DNA of 64,000 bases, taken from NCBI GenBank assembly GCA_030522415.1, contig CM060121.1, positions 15,664,142 to 15,728,141 of the forward strand, written 5' to 3'. Under the pieces are notes generated by a model. It worked only from the letters and a program-made list of their open reading frames with translations. It did not search any database and had not been told where the DNA came from. The position numbers were made by a program, and so were the translations under genes. The stretch comes from Channallabes apus. Lineage: Eukaryota; Chordata; Actinopteri; Siluriformes; Clariidae. This document shows positions 11,591-24,665 of this stretch, piece after piece (position 1 is the stretch's first letter; each line of letters opens with the position of its first letter).

Positions 11591-12231
11591 AAATACCTAC
11601 ATTACATACTGCTTAACATAACAGTGTGGTAGATCATTAAAACCAATGAAACACCATTTGTGATTAAGCCATGTAATATAACATCATTCAGAAGGATTCT
11701 ACCAAAATGTAATATTACATACTTCAGGGACATCCTTTCTTGCCATTTCATTTCAAAACTCAAAAAAGTAACAGGAAAAGTCTACTAAATTGAATTAATT
11801 TTAAAACTTTAAAATTTCCACATTGTCATAAAGCAGCTGTACACAAATCTGGATGTTGAATTAAATCATTTTGGAGTAAGCCTGAGGTGACAGGAGCAAA
11901 AAAATAAAATAAAACCCCTTTCAGTATCTCATGTGAAACAAGTAACAGTAAAACTGTGAATAATCTTAAAATAATCAAATATGAAGTTTATACCCTTACA
12001 TAAATAAATACATGAAAAAAAACCCTTAATTTTTCAACAGTTGGAGGAAAGAGAAAAACAGGTGGTCAGGAAAAAAAGGATGAAAACTCTAAGAAGAAAG
12101 GATCTGATACTGCGCAGAGGTGTCGAGACTCGTGAGACGCCTCGAGATTCCAGTCCTTAGCGTATGTGGCACAAGAGCTTGGGCATAGCTCCATCATCTC
12201 TCTCATTCACACATTCCACAGCTTAATGATT

Positions 12232-12245
12232 CACACACACATTCT

Positions 12246-12282
<37 letters not shown>

Positions 12283-12295
12283 GCACACACACACA
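12232..12295. repeat. (CA)n microsatellite
   Basis: Interrupted CA repeat; the purest part is 12246-12273. Confidence 0.9.
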
Positions 12296-12390
12296 GAGCA
12301 CAGTAAACACAGCTGGAGTGGCGATAGGAAAACACAGTCTCCCTTCAGCTATATTCTCCTAATGGCCCTTCTGTCAGACCTGTCTGATAA

Positions 12391-12396
12391 GTGTGT

Positions 12397-12428
<32 letters not shown>
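12391..12428. repeat. (GT)n microsatellite
   Basis: GT repeat with one gtct interruption. Confidence 0.9.
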
Positions 12429-12597
12429 TTGTGCACGTGATTTTAGAGAGACCGTAACCTGTCACAAATGAAGAGTACTTTAGTCATGAAGTGCGCGCAC
12501 ACACACACACACACCTGCTTGTTTTGTATGCTCGCTTAAATATATTGTGTTAAGACATGTGGTGACATTACAGTATGTAAGATTTGCTGTCTTTTTC

Positions 12598-12598
<1 letters not shown>

Positions 12599-12648
<50 letters not shown>
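12599..12648. repeat. (CA)n microsatellite
   Basis: Pure CA repeat of about 24 units; a (TC)n run follows at 12733-12766. Confidence 0.95.
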
Positions 12649-12651
<3 letters not shown>

Positions 12652-12730
12652 TCCACTCAACTGCAAAGAGTCCGCTGACTCCTACACTCATCCTTTCTGC
12701 CTTGTCCAAATCTAAACAAATGAAACATCT

Positions 12731-12732
<2 letters not shown>

Positions 12733-12766
<34 letters not shown>
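12733..12766. repeat. (TC)n microsatellite
   Basis: Pure TC repeat heading a longer pyrimidine-rich tract to about 12860. Confidence 0.95.
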
Positions 12767-12769
<3 letters not shown>

Positions 12770-13183
12770 CTGCCTGCCTCCATCTTTTCTCCAATTCCCT
12801 CCTTCACCATCATCCCTCACTCTGGGTCTCTTTCCGTTCAACTTCTCTTTCCCGTCGCTGGGGTCGAGGGTCACAGACGAACCTGCAATTCAAGTCTTTC
12901 AATTGCGCGGTTAGGCTTGGCCGGACTGTTGTGTGCACATGTGTCCATGTGTGTGTAGGTGCGGAACATGTGTATTAAATCAACATACCCTGAATAATAT
13001 TACATAGTTTCTGATGAAAAGCTTAGCAAAAGGCAATATTTTATATGTAGTGACAAAGTAAAAGAAGAGAGATGTCATGTGACCATCTAATCATTTTAAA
13101 TATGAACCATATGAGCGTGAGCAGAGTACACAAATACTTTCATAATTAAGTCTTCGATAATTTTAAAGTTAAGAAATATACAA

Positions 13184-13560
13184 TGGGCGTTCGAGTCAAA
13201 CCAGGACTTTTGATTGTGCAGAATAACAGAACATAGTTATGAGAGTAAAAACTCAAAACTCCCTTTATGTCTCTATTGACTCCCCAGCCACACTAAAGCA
13301 CTTATCCCGGTGTTTCTATACCATAAACTTTTCTCAGTATACCGAAGTCATAATGTGCTTCATGTCTGAGATGCTGGGCTCCCATTTAGGAACTCCTTTA
13401 ATGGCCCAAACATGTGGAAATATCCTGAAGTAAGGTCAGGACTATATGAGGGATGTAGCAATAACTCTCAGACGAGTTCCTGTGGTGTTCGTGAATATTT
13501 GCGTGTATAGTTCCCACAGACAGATGTGTCTCTTCAAGTTATCTGTCAATTTTAAAAGAT
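13184..13560 (-). pseudogene. Mariner-type transposon relic, 3' end
   Basis: Minus-strand C-terminus of a mariner transposase. LLHPSYSPDLT at about 13440-13480 corresponds to the catalytic HPxYSPDLAP region, and HRDKCFSVAGESIET at about 13270-13315 to the C-terminal RWDKCI motif. It is followed by the terminal block tgttctgttattctgcacaa and tggtttgactcgaacgccc at 13184-13210. It shares cttgaagagacacatctgtc with the copy at 8392, so both are one family. Confidence 0.75.
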
Positions 13561-13607
13561 CAGACGCTTTACTCACATAATATCCATGTTAGTTGGTTAT
13601 TGTCTAT

Positions 13608-13855
13608 TTTTTTTCCCATTCATTCAATGCATCCATCTATCATCTTTACTGCTTATTCTGTTCCAGGGAACGTCCAGGATATACGCACACCCAATCATAT
13701 GTTAAGTTGCAATTTGGAAATACTGCTGAAGGAAACTGGAGTATCCCTGAGGAACAACACCAAACACAATGAGAACATGCAAACCGCACACACACAGACT
13801 TCAGGTGAGATTTGAGCCCCGAGTCCAGGAGATGCGAAGTGACACTAAGCCACAG
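13608..13855 (-). repeat. Old SINE copy
   Basis: Diverged relative of the SINE at 50967. Reading order is cattcattcaatgcatccat tail, ctttactgcttattctgttc, gagaacatgcaaacc, acacacagacttcaggtgag and agatgcgaagtgacactaag near the promoter end. It lacks clear target duplications. Confidence 0.55.
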
Positions 13856-13892
13856 ACTGCAATGTAATGTAATCTACTAATTTAATCTAGAT

Positions 13893-14120
13893 TATGCTGT
13901 TGTTGTTGGTCTTTCAGCTGGTCCCGGCAAGGGCTCACCACAGCAGACCTGGGACGAACATACACACTTGGCACAGGTTTTTACGTCGGATACCCTTCAT
14001 GACACAACCCTTCCATTTTGTCCGGGCTTGGGACCGGCACTGCATCCAGTGGCTGGGGTTTGGGTACTGGCTGGGAATCGAACCCGGGCATTCCGCATGG
14101 GAGGTGGAACCAAGATTATG
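13893..14120. repeat. Dispersed fish repeat with tRNA-like end
   Basis: Begins ttgttgttggtctttcagct and runs through aagggctcaccacagcagac, tttttacgtcggataccctt, tccgggcttgggaccggcac and gggaatcgaacccgggcatt. I recognise this as a common fish interspersed repeat; the last block resembles a tRNA-derived box B (tcgaaccc). The open frames at 13894-14224 are only this repeat. Confidence 0.65.
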
Positions 14121-14649
14121 CTACAGTATATTATCTACATCATGCGACATGCAGAATACCTTTAAGTGCGCTAAGTTGTGTCAATTTCTTAACCTCTTAC
14201 ACTCCTAGCTGCTGTTTATTATAGTTTCTAAACGAATAAGGGTTAACCAATAGGAAGTGAGTAACTGATTAATAGGGCAATACATCACTTTATTATTGAC
14301 ATGAATGCATTAAACTGAGTTCTATATATTTACACTACTACAAAGTTTTTCTGTGTTTTTTTTGTGTGAAATTCTTTAGTTTTCAAATCTCAACAGTATT
14401 TTGTTAATTGCCTGGGTGGCTTTATAATCAGTGCTTAATAACTCATGGTCATCACACACACACATTAACAAGGCTCACGACTAGGGTGGTGGAAGAAAAT
14501 ATGTCAAATTAAAGTAAAAGAAAAAAAATCTGTGGCTTTTTCGGGAATACTGAGAGCCAAAGCCACAGGAAAGATGATAAATCCTCCTACTAACACACTC
14601 TTGGAATGAAAAGTTGAGATGCTGTGGCTTCAACTATGTGTGTGTACTG

Positions 14650-14765
14650 TATGTGTGTGTGTGTGTGTGTGTGTGTGGTTGCTGGCTTCAGATTGCTGAC
14701 CTAAAAGTGGACATAAAAGCAGCTATGTGTGTCTGATCTGCCAAACCTACCTGATCTTATACAGT

Positions 14766-14811
<46 letters not shown>
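14650..14811. repeat. Pair of (GT)n microsatellites
   Basis: GT runs at about 14650-14677 and 14768-14811 separated by unique sequence. Confidence 0.9.
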
Positions 14812-14812
<1 letters not shown>

Positions 14813-15369
14813 AGTGCGTAAGGCTCATGTGCGGTTTGACTTTGAAGACACAGGTCAGGTTGAGGTCAAGATCCCTTTCTTTAGTCTTAGCCTTACTTAG
14901 CCTTACACATCTGGAGCCAACGTGCTATTTTTACGCGGCAACTCCTCTTCTTCTCTTTCCCCGCCTGCCTCATGCACTCCCCCTTCTCGCTCTCTTGCTC
15001 TCTCATCGCCACATCTATCCGTCTTTTTCCCTTTGATATAAAAACATTCCTCATCTCCAGTACCATTCTGGAGAAACCTGCTGCTTACTGTCAGGGTTTT
15101 AAATCGATAGCAAATGTGAGGACAGATCTCGCTCCATGTCTCCCTCTCTCTGGCGTTAGATTCAGTGTTACGTGGAACGTTTTCTAGGCTGCACAGTGCT
15201 CTGTTTTCATCTTCCTGAAGGTGTTTTCTTTTACATTTAAGGCCCATGTGTTTTTGTACAATTCATAGGGGGGAAATGGGTTCGGCAGTCTCTGAGTCTT
15301 CTTTGGTATAAAGCATGAGTCACTGACTTTCTTTAAAAAAAACACACAGAAAAGCATAATGTATCCATC

Positions 15370-15409
<40 letters not shown>

Positions 15410-15410
15410 C
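15370..15410. repeat. (CA)n(TA)n compound microsatellite
   Basis: CA repeat to about 15397 followed directly by TA repeat. Confidence 0.95.
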
Positions 15411-16405
15411 AGTACAAGGGACCTGGTCCAAACCTGGTTATGCTCAGCTGCTTGTGGACATAAATCATACCATACTTTCCATATTATGCGCCGCCACCGT
15501 CGCTTTCTTTACTGCCAAATTATATACCGGGTTTCTTCAGTTCTGCGTGGAGTCCTACATCATCTTCCGGAGAGGACGTTCTAGGTGACTTTGTTTCTGT
15601 GCCAATAAAAATATCTATAGAATTAAACGAAACCCTCAATTACTTGGGTTGCAGATTAAATCATGTTGTCCTGGGATTACTACGCCACAGCTGCTTTTTA
15701 TTCTGAAAAACTCCTTATGATTCAGGCTGATCTACGTTTCACACTGGATCTCATGTGGATGAATCTGTCGTTTCCTGTGCTGTGTGTGAGTGTGCGTTGT
15801 GTGTGTGCGGTGTGTGTGTGTGTGTGGCTTATGGATGGGTTCCTGCAGGCCCTGAGGCTCCACACTGCAGCGTGGGTCCTGCGAGGCTGCTGGACTGAGC
15901 CTGTTTGTTTGTGTTGGCCACCAAGCAGCATTCCACATGTCTTTGTGAGTTCTACAGCCCTGACCTCAGGAGATCCACCGAGTCCGGCAGCACGAATCGG
16001 CCGTTAGCCGTCGCTGGGCTGGAGAAATCGCTCCGAATACGGTTAACTAAATCTAAAACTATTCAAACAAAAAAACAACTAAGTTGCTGATAATAAAAAG
16101 ATAAATTGTATTTTAAAAAATAAGCAAATGGGAATGGTGTAACTTTTTTTAACAGATATTTTTCCAGTTGCAAAAAATGATTATGCAACATGACTAAAAT
16201 ACTACTAAAACTTGCACAGCTTCTATTTACCAAAAGTAATAAAAAATAATAAATAAATAAACCTTTGGGATATTTCATAACTTACACAAGAATAATACTA
16301 AACCTATTCATAAAACGCAACATGAATTCTATTATTTAACACTGAGCACTCTGATATTGAGGAGGCATCGTGCTGTTTACAGATGTCAAATTTCTTCATT
16401 AATAC

Positions 16406-16724
16406 CAGGGCTGCATGATTTAAAATATATACATTGAGATCATTTTTGACATATTGCGCTTATAATTTAAACTATGATACATAACTATTAAATGTAACAT
16501 TTTGTACTGTATTCTTCTACTGTAGCCTAACAGCAAATAATGGCACAAATGATTTTAATAAGAGGATGTTTATTTATTTATGACCTCAACATATAAAAAA
16601 GAAAACAAATACTTATATTATCTATAAAAATCTACATAAACTCTAGAGTATTTGCGATTAAATAACTGCATGGGTCCATCCATATTGCAATTTCAATTAC
16701 TATGCATTTAATTGTGCAGCACCG
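16406..16724. mobile_element. hAT-like MITE (cagggctgca family)
   Basis: A 319-bp element with terminal repeats cagggctgcatgatt and aattgtgcagcaccg. The flanking octamers attaatac (16398-16405) and attgatac (16725-16732) differ at one base and fit a hAT target duplication. The interior is AT-rich without an ORF. Terminal motif and internal ttgcaatttcaatt match a common fish MITE family. Confidence 0.75.
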
Positions 16725-17118
16725 ATTGATACTTTGCTGGTTATTGAGTAAAGATTGTAAATCTGGGAGGAGTTTCCCAGCAGCACATCAAACTTATAAT
16801 CTTCGTTACTGGCAAAAAGAAAGTGATTCGTTTTGTTGGCGGGTTTTTTTTTTTTTTTTTTTGGTGGTGGTGGTAGTGGTGGTCTGGGTCTTTTTACAAA
16901 TGTCCTGTATTTCCATAACTAGGACAAAATGTGGTTTTCTTGTCCAGTCCCCAGTTTCACTTTTTTTATGGATTACTATGATTTCCGAATAATCTTGAGA
17001 CATCGCAGTACAGTTAGATCACTAAGATCATGGCTTATTAGTGTGTTAAGGTGCCCTTTAGTGGCATGTAGATCTGCCATAGGTCCATTGTATATTCAGT
17101 AGTCCTGTGTGGATCTAA

Positions 17119-17411
17119 AAGAGATGCGGGAAAAATCAATTCAATGATTTATTGCGATTCATTTGTGTAGGGATTCATGCATCACCACACTGGTTCCAAA
17201 ATGGATTTTTTTAAAAACACAATTAATTTGGAGTGGCACAGCTGTGCGGTAGGTGTGAAGTTTGTTTCGAATTGTTACAAAATCTCAAAAAATCCTGGGA
17301 TCATTTTATAATTGGGATATTTATGAAATCATGACACTTACAGAATCGCAATACAAATCGAATCGGCACCTCCAGTAGGCATCGTGATAATATCGTATCT
17401 GGTGATCTCTG
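17119..17411 (-). mobile_element. hAT-like MITE (agagatgg/atcaccag family), copy 1
   Basis: Ends are agagatgcggg at the left and atctggtgatctct at the right. Flanking octamers ggatctaa (17111-17118) and gtatctaa (17412-17419) match at seven of eight bases. Inside are tttattgcgattcatttgtg and caatacaaatcgaatcggca, the reverse complements of blocks in the copy at 40720. No ORF. Confidence 0.75.
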
Positions 17412-17419
17412 GTATCTAA

Positions 17420-19518
17420 TGATGTCACAGCGAGACAGAGCTACAGAAAGCTATACTTTGTAAACTGTACTGATTCATTGGTTTTACCTGCCAGTTGTAG
17501 ATGAATCAGAATGTTAACTTTGACCTGAGCTGGAACAAAAATCCAGCTGGTAGCTACGTAGCTTCATGAAATTAAAAAAGTAAGATGCTACCAATGTGTT
17601 GCAACAGAAAAGCATTAGGAAGTTGTGAGACTGAAGCCTAAAGCGCCCATGAGAGCAAATCTGGCAGTGCTGTCTGGATGAGAGGAATGGTGATACTCTC
17701 TCTCGCCATCGATCAGAGGGATACTAGCCAACGTATGTGAAAGAGCACAGAGTGTGTTCTGCTGCATTGTCCCAGTAACAGCTGAAAAAAACGCAGTTGT
17801 ACGTGCCTTGGAGGATGCTGTTGTATGATAAGGGTAGGAAGTATGCAGGTGATCTAACTGGAGAGAAAGTTATTACTTAATAACATAATTAGTTTTCTGG
17901 CAAATTTTAAGCAAGATTGTAACTTCTGTCATTGGGAATTACGACTGGAGTCAGAAAGTATTATGCAAACTACATATTTAACATGGAAGGTAATCTATTG
18001 ACTATTGCATGTTCTCACTCATAACTCAGAAATTCAGGGAGAAAAAGAGAAAAAAGAAAATTTTTTCTGATAAAAACAGTTTTATCAGCTAACCACAGAA
18101 CCACAGAACACATCAGAGGCAGAATCTCTATTATGACTTTATGATGACTCTTCGTCATCCAAACCATAGTAAGATATGTACAAATAAATGTGAAAATTCT
18201 CACAATGAAAGGAGAAAAAAATAATCATAGCTTTTATTTTAAAACAAATACTTTTATATAGGAACTGGAATCTACTGTAAAAGTAACTTGTGTATGTTGG
18301 ATCAATGACTTTCAAACTTTTAAAAACGTTTGCAAAAGATGTGGTGCGTTCTGTTTGGAGAAGCTGCACTAATGCTAAAAAACAATAAAAGGAATAAATG
18401 TCATAACCAAAGCAGGCTCTGAAATGTATAACAGATGTTAGAGAGGGAGAGATGGAGGGAGGGAGAGAGAGAGAGCAAAGATGGAGAAAGACAAAGAGAG
18501 AAAGACAGAAAGAAGAAGACATTCTTTTTACTGTTCGTCATGAAATCCTCCAAAAGCCGCAATCAATCAAATCAGCCCTGCCCATGGATCATCTTTTTCG
18601 ACCCTGAGCTCACGTACGAGAGGACACACCCCATACTTCATATTCGTGCACAAACATGAGCACACACACGCACGCATACAGAATGAGGCACAAGGGGATC
18701 TTTACCTTGCTTCACCTGATCTGTGAAGGAAGGAGGATTAAGGAGGAGGGGGACAGAGCTATAGATCTCAAAGTTAGAGAACATTCAGTACTCGAAACTG
18801 GATTTACCTGCCCCGTGTCCTCGGCTGAACCTGCTCTCGATCATGTGACACCCTACAGTATCTCTGTCTCTCTCTCTCACTGTCTCGGCTTCTAAGATCT
18901 AAACAAAACCTCCATGGTCCTTCATGCTACCCCGGTCGGTTTTGTTCTGTCCTCCGTCTTCTCTTACAACTTACAACTCGATCAGCGCTGTTTACACAAA
19001 ACGGGTCAGTGACACTAATGAAATTTCGCTGTTTGACGAACACTTGTAAATCTCCAGCTCCCGTCTCCGGGACACGAACGGCGTGACTGAAACTTAAGGC
19101 CGAATATACAAGTCAGTAGGGCAGCGGGTCACGTGGACCCATCGCTTCTGGAACGCAAAACACAATGAGTGCTGGCAGGCAGCGCCGGGGCAGAACAATG
19201 TGCCGCCGCTCGTATTTCTTAATCCAAGCCGCGTGCAAACGTCTGCCTTTCCACCATGACACTGTAACACTCCAAATGTACGTGTCACAGAATGGCACTT
19301 TCCAAATTTTATAAACAAAAACAGACAGAGAGAGAGAGAGAGACAGAGAGAGAGAGGGAGAAGGATAGAGCAACAAATGCTGTGAGAGACAGATTTGGAG
19401 AAGAGTGTAACGACAGCCAAGAAGTGGCTTTAAAACAGCAATAATGAGAAGCCTCAGTGCCACCCACTGACCACAATAAGGCTGGAGTAATAGAGGGCTG
19501 TAGTAATGACATACATAT

Positions 19519-19596
<78 letters not shown>

Positions 19597-20725
19597 TTAG
19601 GTTAACAAAAACGCAGAACGGATGCCATGATACACAACTCTGTGTTCAGAACAGTACGAATGGCGTACGTTACGTGTTTGATTGATGTGTTTGTATGTTT
19701 CAGATTCCATATTCTACATGCAGTCACTTAACAAAATCTATCATATTTTCTATTAACAAATCGAAACATCGTCCCAGCACATGATACAGAACGTAATTAA
19801 TCGATTTGTTCTTCATTCTTAGCGGTATCAAAAAGTGTAAATAATAATATAATAATGTAAACACTGGTCAGTGGGGCAGGGAGGGTGGAGCAATTGTACC
19901 CGGGCATGGTGCGAATCGGTTGTGCATAGTGTGAAAGCAGCCTTATACAGTGCACATAATAAAATGTGCAGGGTACAGCTGGATCCCAGCTGGTATACTT
20001 AGGGTGAACAGCTCAGCATGAAGCTGAATGGCACTTATGCAACTTTTTAAATTATGTAATTTTTTTTATAATTTGATGGTAAATACATAAACCTGTTATA
20101 CAGTATGTCATGTAATTTTCAAAACACACTTATTTATACTTCCATTTCTTTATTAAATAAATAACAGTCAGGCCAGAAACTCTTATTTTCTTTCCAAACA
20201 GGAAGTTGGTGTGATGTCATCTTCTCTTTGCTCGTCTGAATTACACAAGAGTAAAATAATATTTAAGATACACTGCGCCACCACCAACTCTAAACAACCT
20301 TGACAGTAGTTTAGTGCGCTAGCTAAATATCGAAAGAGATAAATGAGAGCATTTTAGCAACAGTATTAATGAGAGCGCCAAAATGTTATTTTTTGAAAAA
20401 CCTTTTTATTTAAAAATATTTATATTTTAATGTATTGAGAAAATACCCAGCCCTTAGTAATGTCACTTCAACTTAAGAGATCAGTGCCCGCTGGGGTGAG
20501 GTCACAGGTTACTGCAGTCTGCCATTGATCCTGATGACAGAAGGAATGAATGAATAGATGGATGGATGGGTATAGAAATACCTATGGTTCAAATATTTAT
20601 TCTGAAATACCTTCAGAAATGCTAATAACTGTGACATAACCTGCAACATAATTCCCCACTCCCTTCTTAATTCTTCTAAACCAAGGAATGGCTAGAAAAG
20701 AAGAGTTTACATTAAGACACAAAGC
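17420..20725. other. Noncoding sequence
   Basis: Mostly unique intron-like DNA. GA-rich tracts at 18435-18515 and 19322-19362 and a GT array account for most long open frames. A possible SINE tail (gaatgaatgaatagatggat) lies at 20540-20570. Confidence 0.55.
19524..19593. repeat. (GT)n microsatellite
   Basis: About 35 uninterrupted GT units. Confidence 0.95.
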
Positions 20726-20729
20726 CAGT

Positions 20730-21034
20730 AGAGATGGAAATCAGAAACCAGATGATTGCAATACCTGAGTGCCGATTCGATTGATATTCTGATTCCAAAG
20801 TTTATTATTCTATTTTAGATTTCATTACAATTCTTAACTTTAAAATGATGTGCTGCCTGCCAATGTGTAAATAGTTTAGAGTGCACCACCTGTAGGATTA
20901 TGGATTAATGGCACCATTTTACCACCACAAATGCAAACAAATTTAAGTAAAAAATGTATTTAAACATTTTGATTTTGGGGTCAGTGTAGCGATACATGAA
21001 TTGCCACACAAAAGAATTTCTCGCCCATTTCTAA
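20730..21034 (+). mobile_element. hAT-like MITE, copy 2
   Basis: Begins agagatggaaatcag and ends cgcccatttctaa. It shares agtttagagtgcaccacctg, cattttgattttggggtcag and catgaattgccacacaaaag with the copy at 40720. No convincing target duplication. Confidence 0.7.
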
Positions 21035-21810
21035 CGTGAAGAGATGCTGTATGAACACAGTTGCCTCAGAAAGAAAGCTGGCCTGCATATTTATACAGGA
21101 GTGTATGGGGCATTAATACATAAGCATATGCAAGTATTAGTGTCTATGTGTGTATGAATGTTATGTAGGGTAAACCACTGTTACAGAGAGAAAGAGTGCG
21201 CATGTGAGGGGGTTGTTGTGGAGTGTTAATGTATGTATTTGTGAGAAGCTTACAGAGGACCCAGTCTGAGCCATGAGCAGATGTCTTCTTATTAAACATC
21301 ACAGCCATGGCCACTACGGCCGGCCCTATATGCAATCCCTTGACGAATAAAAAAACTAAATAGCTCCACTGCCTTTATGATACGTTAACCTGATTACAAT
21401 ATATTAACCACTACATGCATAATCTGTATAGACCCTATGTCTAAATAAACAGATGATGTCAGATGAGGTCTGTTATGACCTGTACATGTCAAAGCACTGC
21501 CATTTCATTGAAAACAACAAAATGCGTGCTTTCGCATATCCCCTTTGTCCATCCCCTTTGTCCCCTTTGTCCAATTTGATGGACAGCTAAGGTCCTCCTA
21601 CTGCTCAGAAAGCCTGTGAACGCTCGGGGCATTCCCAGGTTTATTTCATCGGATCTCAAAAGCAGTTTCATTGAGGTATAACAAACTCTTTAGTCACTGG
21701 TATTATAATAGCAGATGACCTTGAACAACATAGTTTAAAATATCCATCTTATGTCAATGCATAAAATACTGGTTGTTGATTTTTTTTAAATATACTTTTA
21801 ATATTTAAGC

Positions 21811-21813
<3 letters not shown>

Positions 21814-21846
<33 letters not shown>
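21814..21846. repeat. (AAT)n microsatellite
   Basis: About 11 ATA/AAT units. Confidence 0.95.
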
Positions 21847-22230
21847 GTGGAAAATGAAAATAGAATGTCATGATGAAAACTGAGCAAGTTACGCTTATCA
21901 AATGTGGCAGTAATGACTGAAAGTAAACTTAAGATTAAAAAACTAAGACAATGTAAATATTTTATATCTAATACTTAAGATATCAGAAATTTCAGCTGGT
22001 ATGTATATCAATTTATTGATCTATTTACAGGTTCTACATTGTTTTCGCAGAATTTTAATATCTACCTGGGAACAAACAGAAAGCACTATATAAACCAACA
22101 AAACAGGCAAAAATTCATGAAGACAAATTTCATATTTAAGGATAAATTTCACAGTTGAATTAAACAAATAATGTGTAAAAAAAAAAAAAAAAAAAAAAGA
22201 CTTTAACTTAAAGCTCAGTTTTTTACAAGG

Positions 22231-22237
22231 TGTGTGT

Positions 22238-22292
<55 letters not shown>

Positions 22293-22298
22293 TGTGTT
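22231..22298. repeat. (GT)n microsatellite
   Basis: GT repeat, purest 22241-22290, preceded by a poly-A run at about 22177-22199. Confidence 0.95.
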
Positions 22299-23104
22299 TT
22301 CCTGAGCAAGGCATGTGTAGGACATGACTGTTTACTAAGCAGGCCAGGGAGAGAGCTGTGCGGTCTGCAGTGTGGGGTGAGAGTCGAAAGCAGAGACGAC
22401 AGCAATGCTGCTCTTTTTCACAAACACCTTGTGAAAGAACACCACCACAAAGACTCAGTGTGTTAAAGAGCAATTGAATGAAAGGTCTAGTCAGGACACC
22501 TCCAGAGGGACAGAGCAGAGAGACAGAGTGAGAGAGAGAGAGAGGGAGAGAGAGATGGTGGGGGTGGGGGTGTTGATCTACAGTATGGTTAGGAAACATC
22601 TACGTTGGGCTAGCTCAGGGAGAGAAATGTGTGCAACAGTTTGTATTGCGTCAGGATGTCAGATACTATTAAAAACAGATGCTGCTAGCTCCAGTTACCT
22701 TCACGCAAATCACAGGGAGTGTGAAGGGAGTGTGAAGGGGTTAAAGAGATTTCGAACTAGCACTGATGCTAACAGGTTACTGAAATAAACCATGAAACCT
22801 GTTCTACCACATAAGTGAAGTAAAAGCAAAACAATGATGTCATGCCTAACATGAACTATTTCTACAGCTCAGTGTGACTCACACAGATTCGAAGGCCATT
22901 CGTTTCTGACTCCTGAGGGTAAATGGCTTCAAATGATCTAGATATGTACATGCATAATGTTTATGTGACAGTTAACACTTTTAGAAATGCATGGTTTAAA
23001 ATAACAACCTCTATTGTGTGTTGATGGGTAATTAGATGTTTTACATATTATTGTACATTAAGCTCTTTAATTACAAAATGTACACTTCATTTTGCCACAT
23101 CACT

Positions 23105-23621
23105 GTATATACTGTACATACTGTATAGTGCTGTGCAAAAGTCTTGAACCCCCTCATTTCTTCATACTTTGCTTCCAAGGAGTCAGATTTTTTAACATCG
23201 GCTTGAGGAATAGTTCTCCAGGCTCCCGGAAGGACATTTTGGCTCTCATTTTTACCAAGTTTTTGGCTCCGAGGTTCAGTTAAGGGCCCTGCACCTGAAC
23301 AGTTTCAGAGGAAATGTAAAGCCACACAGTGAATAAATCACTTAAGCATAAAAAAAAACAAAAAACAATCTAACTTAAGGCTCGAAGCAATGCGAAACGT
23401 GCAGATGTTTAGTATGTTGGTGATGCTGAATGCTGTGTGGTTGAAACAGACAAGAGGGGAAATGAGGTTGCAGCCGAGGTATAATCAACCAATTATACCC
23501 TTAGGCACATGGCAGCCTATTACATTGAAACATTTCTTTTTATTTGATCTATGTCATTTAATTTTATTTAATATGAAGAAATGAGGGGTGGTTCAAGTCC
23601 ACAGTACTGTACAGTATATAC
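23105..23621. mobile_element. Tc1/mariner-like MITE, copy A
   Basis: Ends are inverted repeats: agtgctgtgcaaaagtcttg with aaccccctcatttcttcata at the left, and the reverse complement of cagtactgtggacttgaacc with acccctcatttcttcata at the right. Interior blocks (gctgaatgctgtgtggttga and agaggggaaatgaggttg) recur in reverse at 28411-28788. Flanks are TA-rich, fitting TA target use. No transposase. Confidence 0.7.
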
Positions 23622-24184
23622 AGTAATAAGATCTTACTTTATTATTGAGTTAGATGTTTACACAGTGGTGTTTACATCTGTCTAAACTGAACATTTTTTT
23701 TTTAATCCAGAAATATAAAAACATATTTTAAAAAAACAAGAGACAAACGAGTGCATTTAAAATCCTTACATACAATGTTTATGTTTAAGTACCACCGTGT
23801 TTAGAGTGAACGTTGGTGTTCTCTTTCCTGAAACTATCATCTTAAAAGGCTTTCTCAATCCTATTCTCGTAAAGAGTTCTTGGTTTTGTTTTTTCGGGTT
23901 TCACACAGAATATTAGATTAACAGTTCCCACAGAGGGACAACCAAAAGCCCTTAAGGGTTCTACATTAGCTCCAAAATTCAAATTATTGGCGGGCATAAG
24001 GTAAAGAAAACAACTAATGAGAACTGGCCAAGGCATTATTAAATCCTGGAAGGATAGTGCTGAGCTGTCAACTTCCTGGAAGAAATATTGTCGGAAAAGT
24101 AACATGAATCATCTAATCATTTAAACAATTTGTGAAGTTGCATTGTGAAAAGAAATCGACAATATGTTTAACAGTGAAATAAAG

Positions 24185-24665
24185 AATGTTTCTACACACT
24201 AAATACAACAAAAACTTACAGTATAGGGACTAAACAGTTGTGTTGTTATAAGATTTTCTGGGGAGCATAAAGATTTGGTCATGTGGTCCGATGAGTCCAG
24301 ATTGACGCTATACCCGAGTGATGGGCGAATGAAGGTAAGAAGAGCATGGATAGTGCCCAATGATCTGGGGTTGCTTCCGTTGGTCAAGTCTACGGTCAGC
24401 AACCTTATGTGGCAATAAAAAGAAAGTCAGCTGGTGACCTGAATGTGCTGAATGACCAGGTTATCACCTCAATGGTTTGCTTTTCATTGCTGCTTGCATA
24501 TTCAACACAACTCAAATTGCATGGTTTTGATCAACACATGGTTCTGGGACCACACGGAATCATTTTCACACATGAATTGGCCACCACATTTATTTTAAAG
24601 ACAGTCGAGCTAAATTCTTGGCGGAACAGTGAAGATTTAAGCCCTATACCTCGAACTTGGCCAGC
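24185..24665 (+). pseudogene. Tc1-like transposase relic, family D
   Basis: Reads WSDESRLTLYPSDGRMKVRR at about 24282-24341, the region of the first catalytic Asp (in WSDE). It continues as atgatctggggttgcttccg ttggtcaagtctacggtcag (the Tc1 MIWGCxS motif), ctgaatgaccaggttatcac and, after a garbled part, cattttcacacatgaattgg ccaccaca (DWPPQ region). Frameshifts interrupt every reading. Ends approximate. Confidence 0.75.

Larger units (their letters stand above)
14125..16395. other. Noncoding sequence with microsatellites
   Basis: GT and CA repeats and unique DNA. 15478-15660 (tattatgcgccgccaccgtc and onward) is less repetitive and of mixed composition, a possible conserved noncoding element. 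No exon seen. Confidence 0.5.

Noticed and set aside
13894..14224. Three overlapping plus-strand frames of 65-104 codons
   Set aside because: They are entirely within a dispersed fish repeat.
20515..20570. Possible SINE tail with gaatgaatgaatagatggat
   Set aside because: Upstream sequence matches the SINE family too weakly to list as a feature; could be a simple repeat.
22021..22599. 192-codon minus-strand open frame
   Set aside because: Contains a His-Thr run from the (GT)n repeat and Phe run from poly-A; no protein-like domain.
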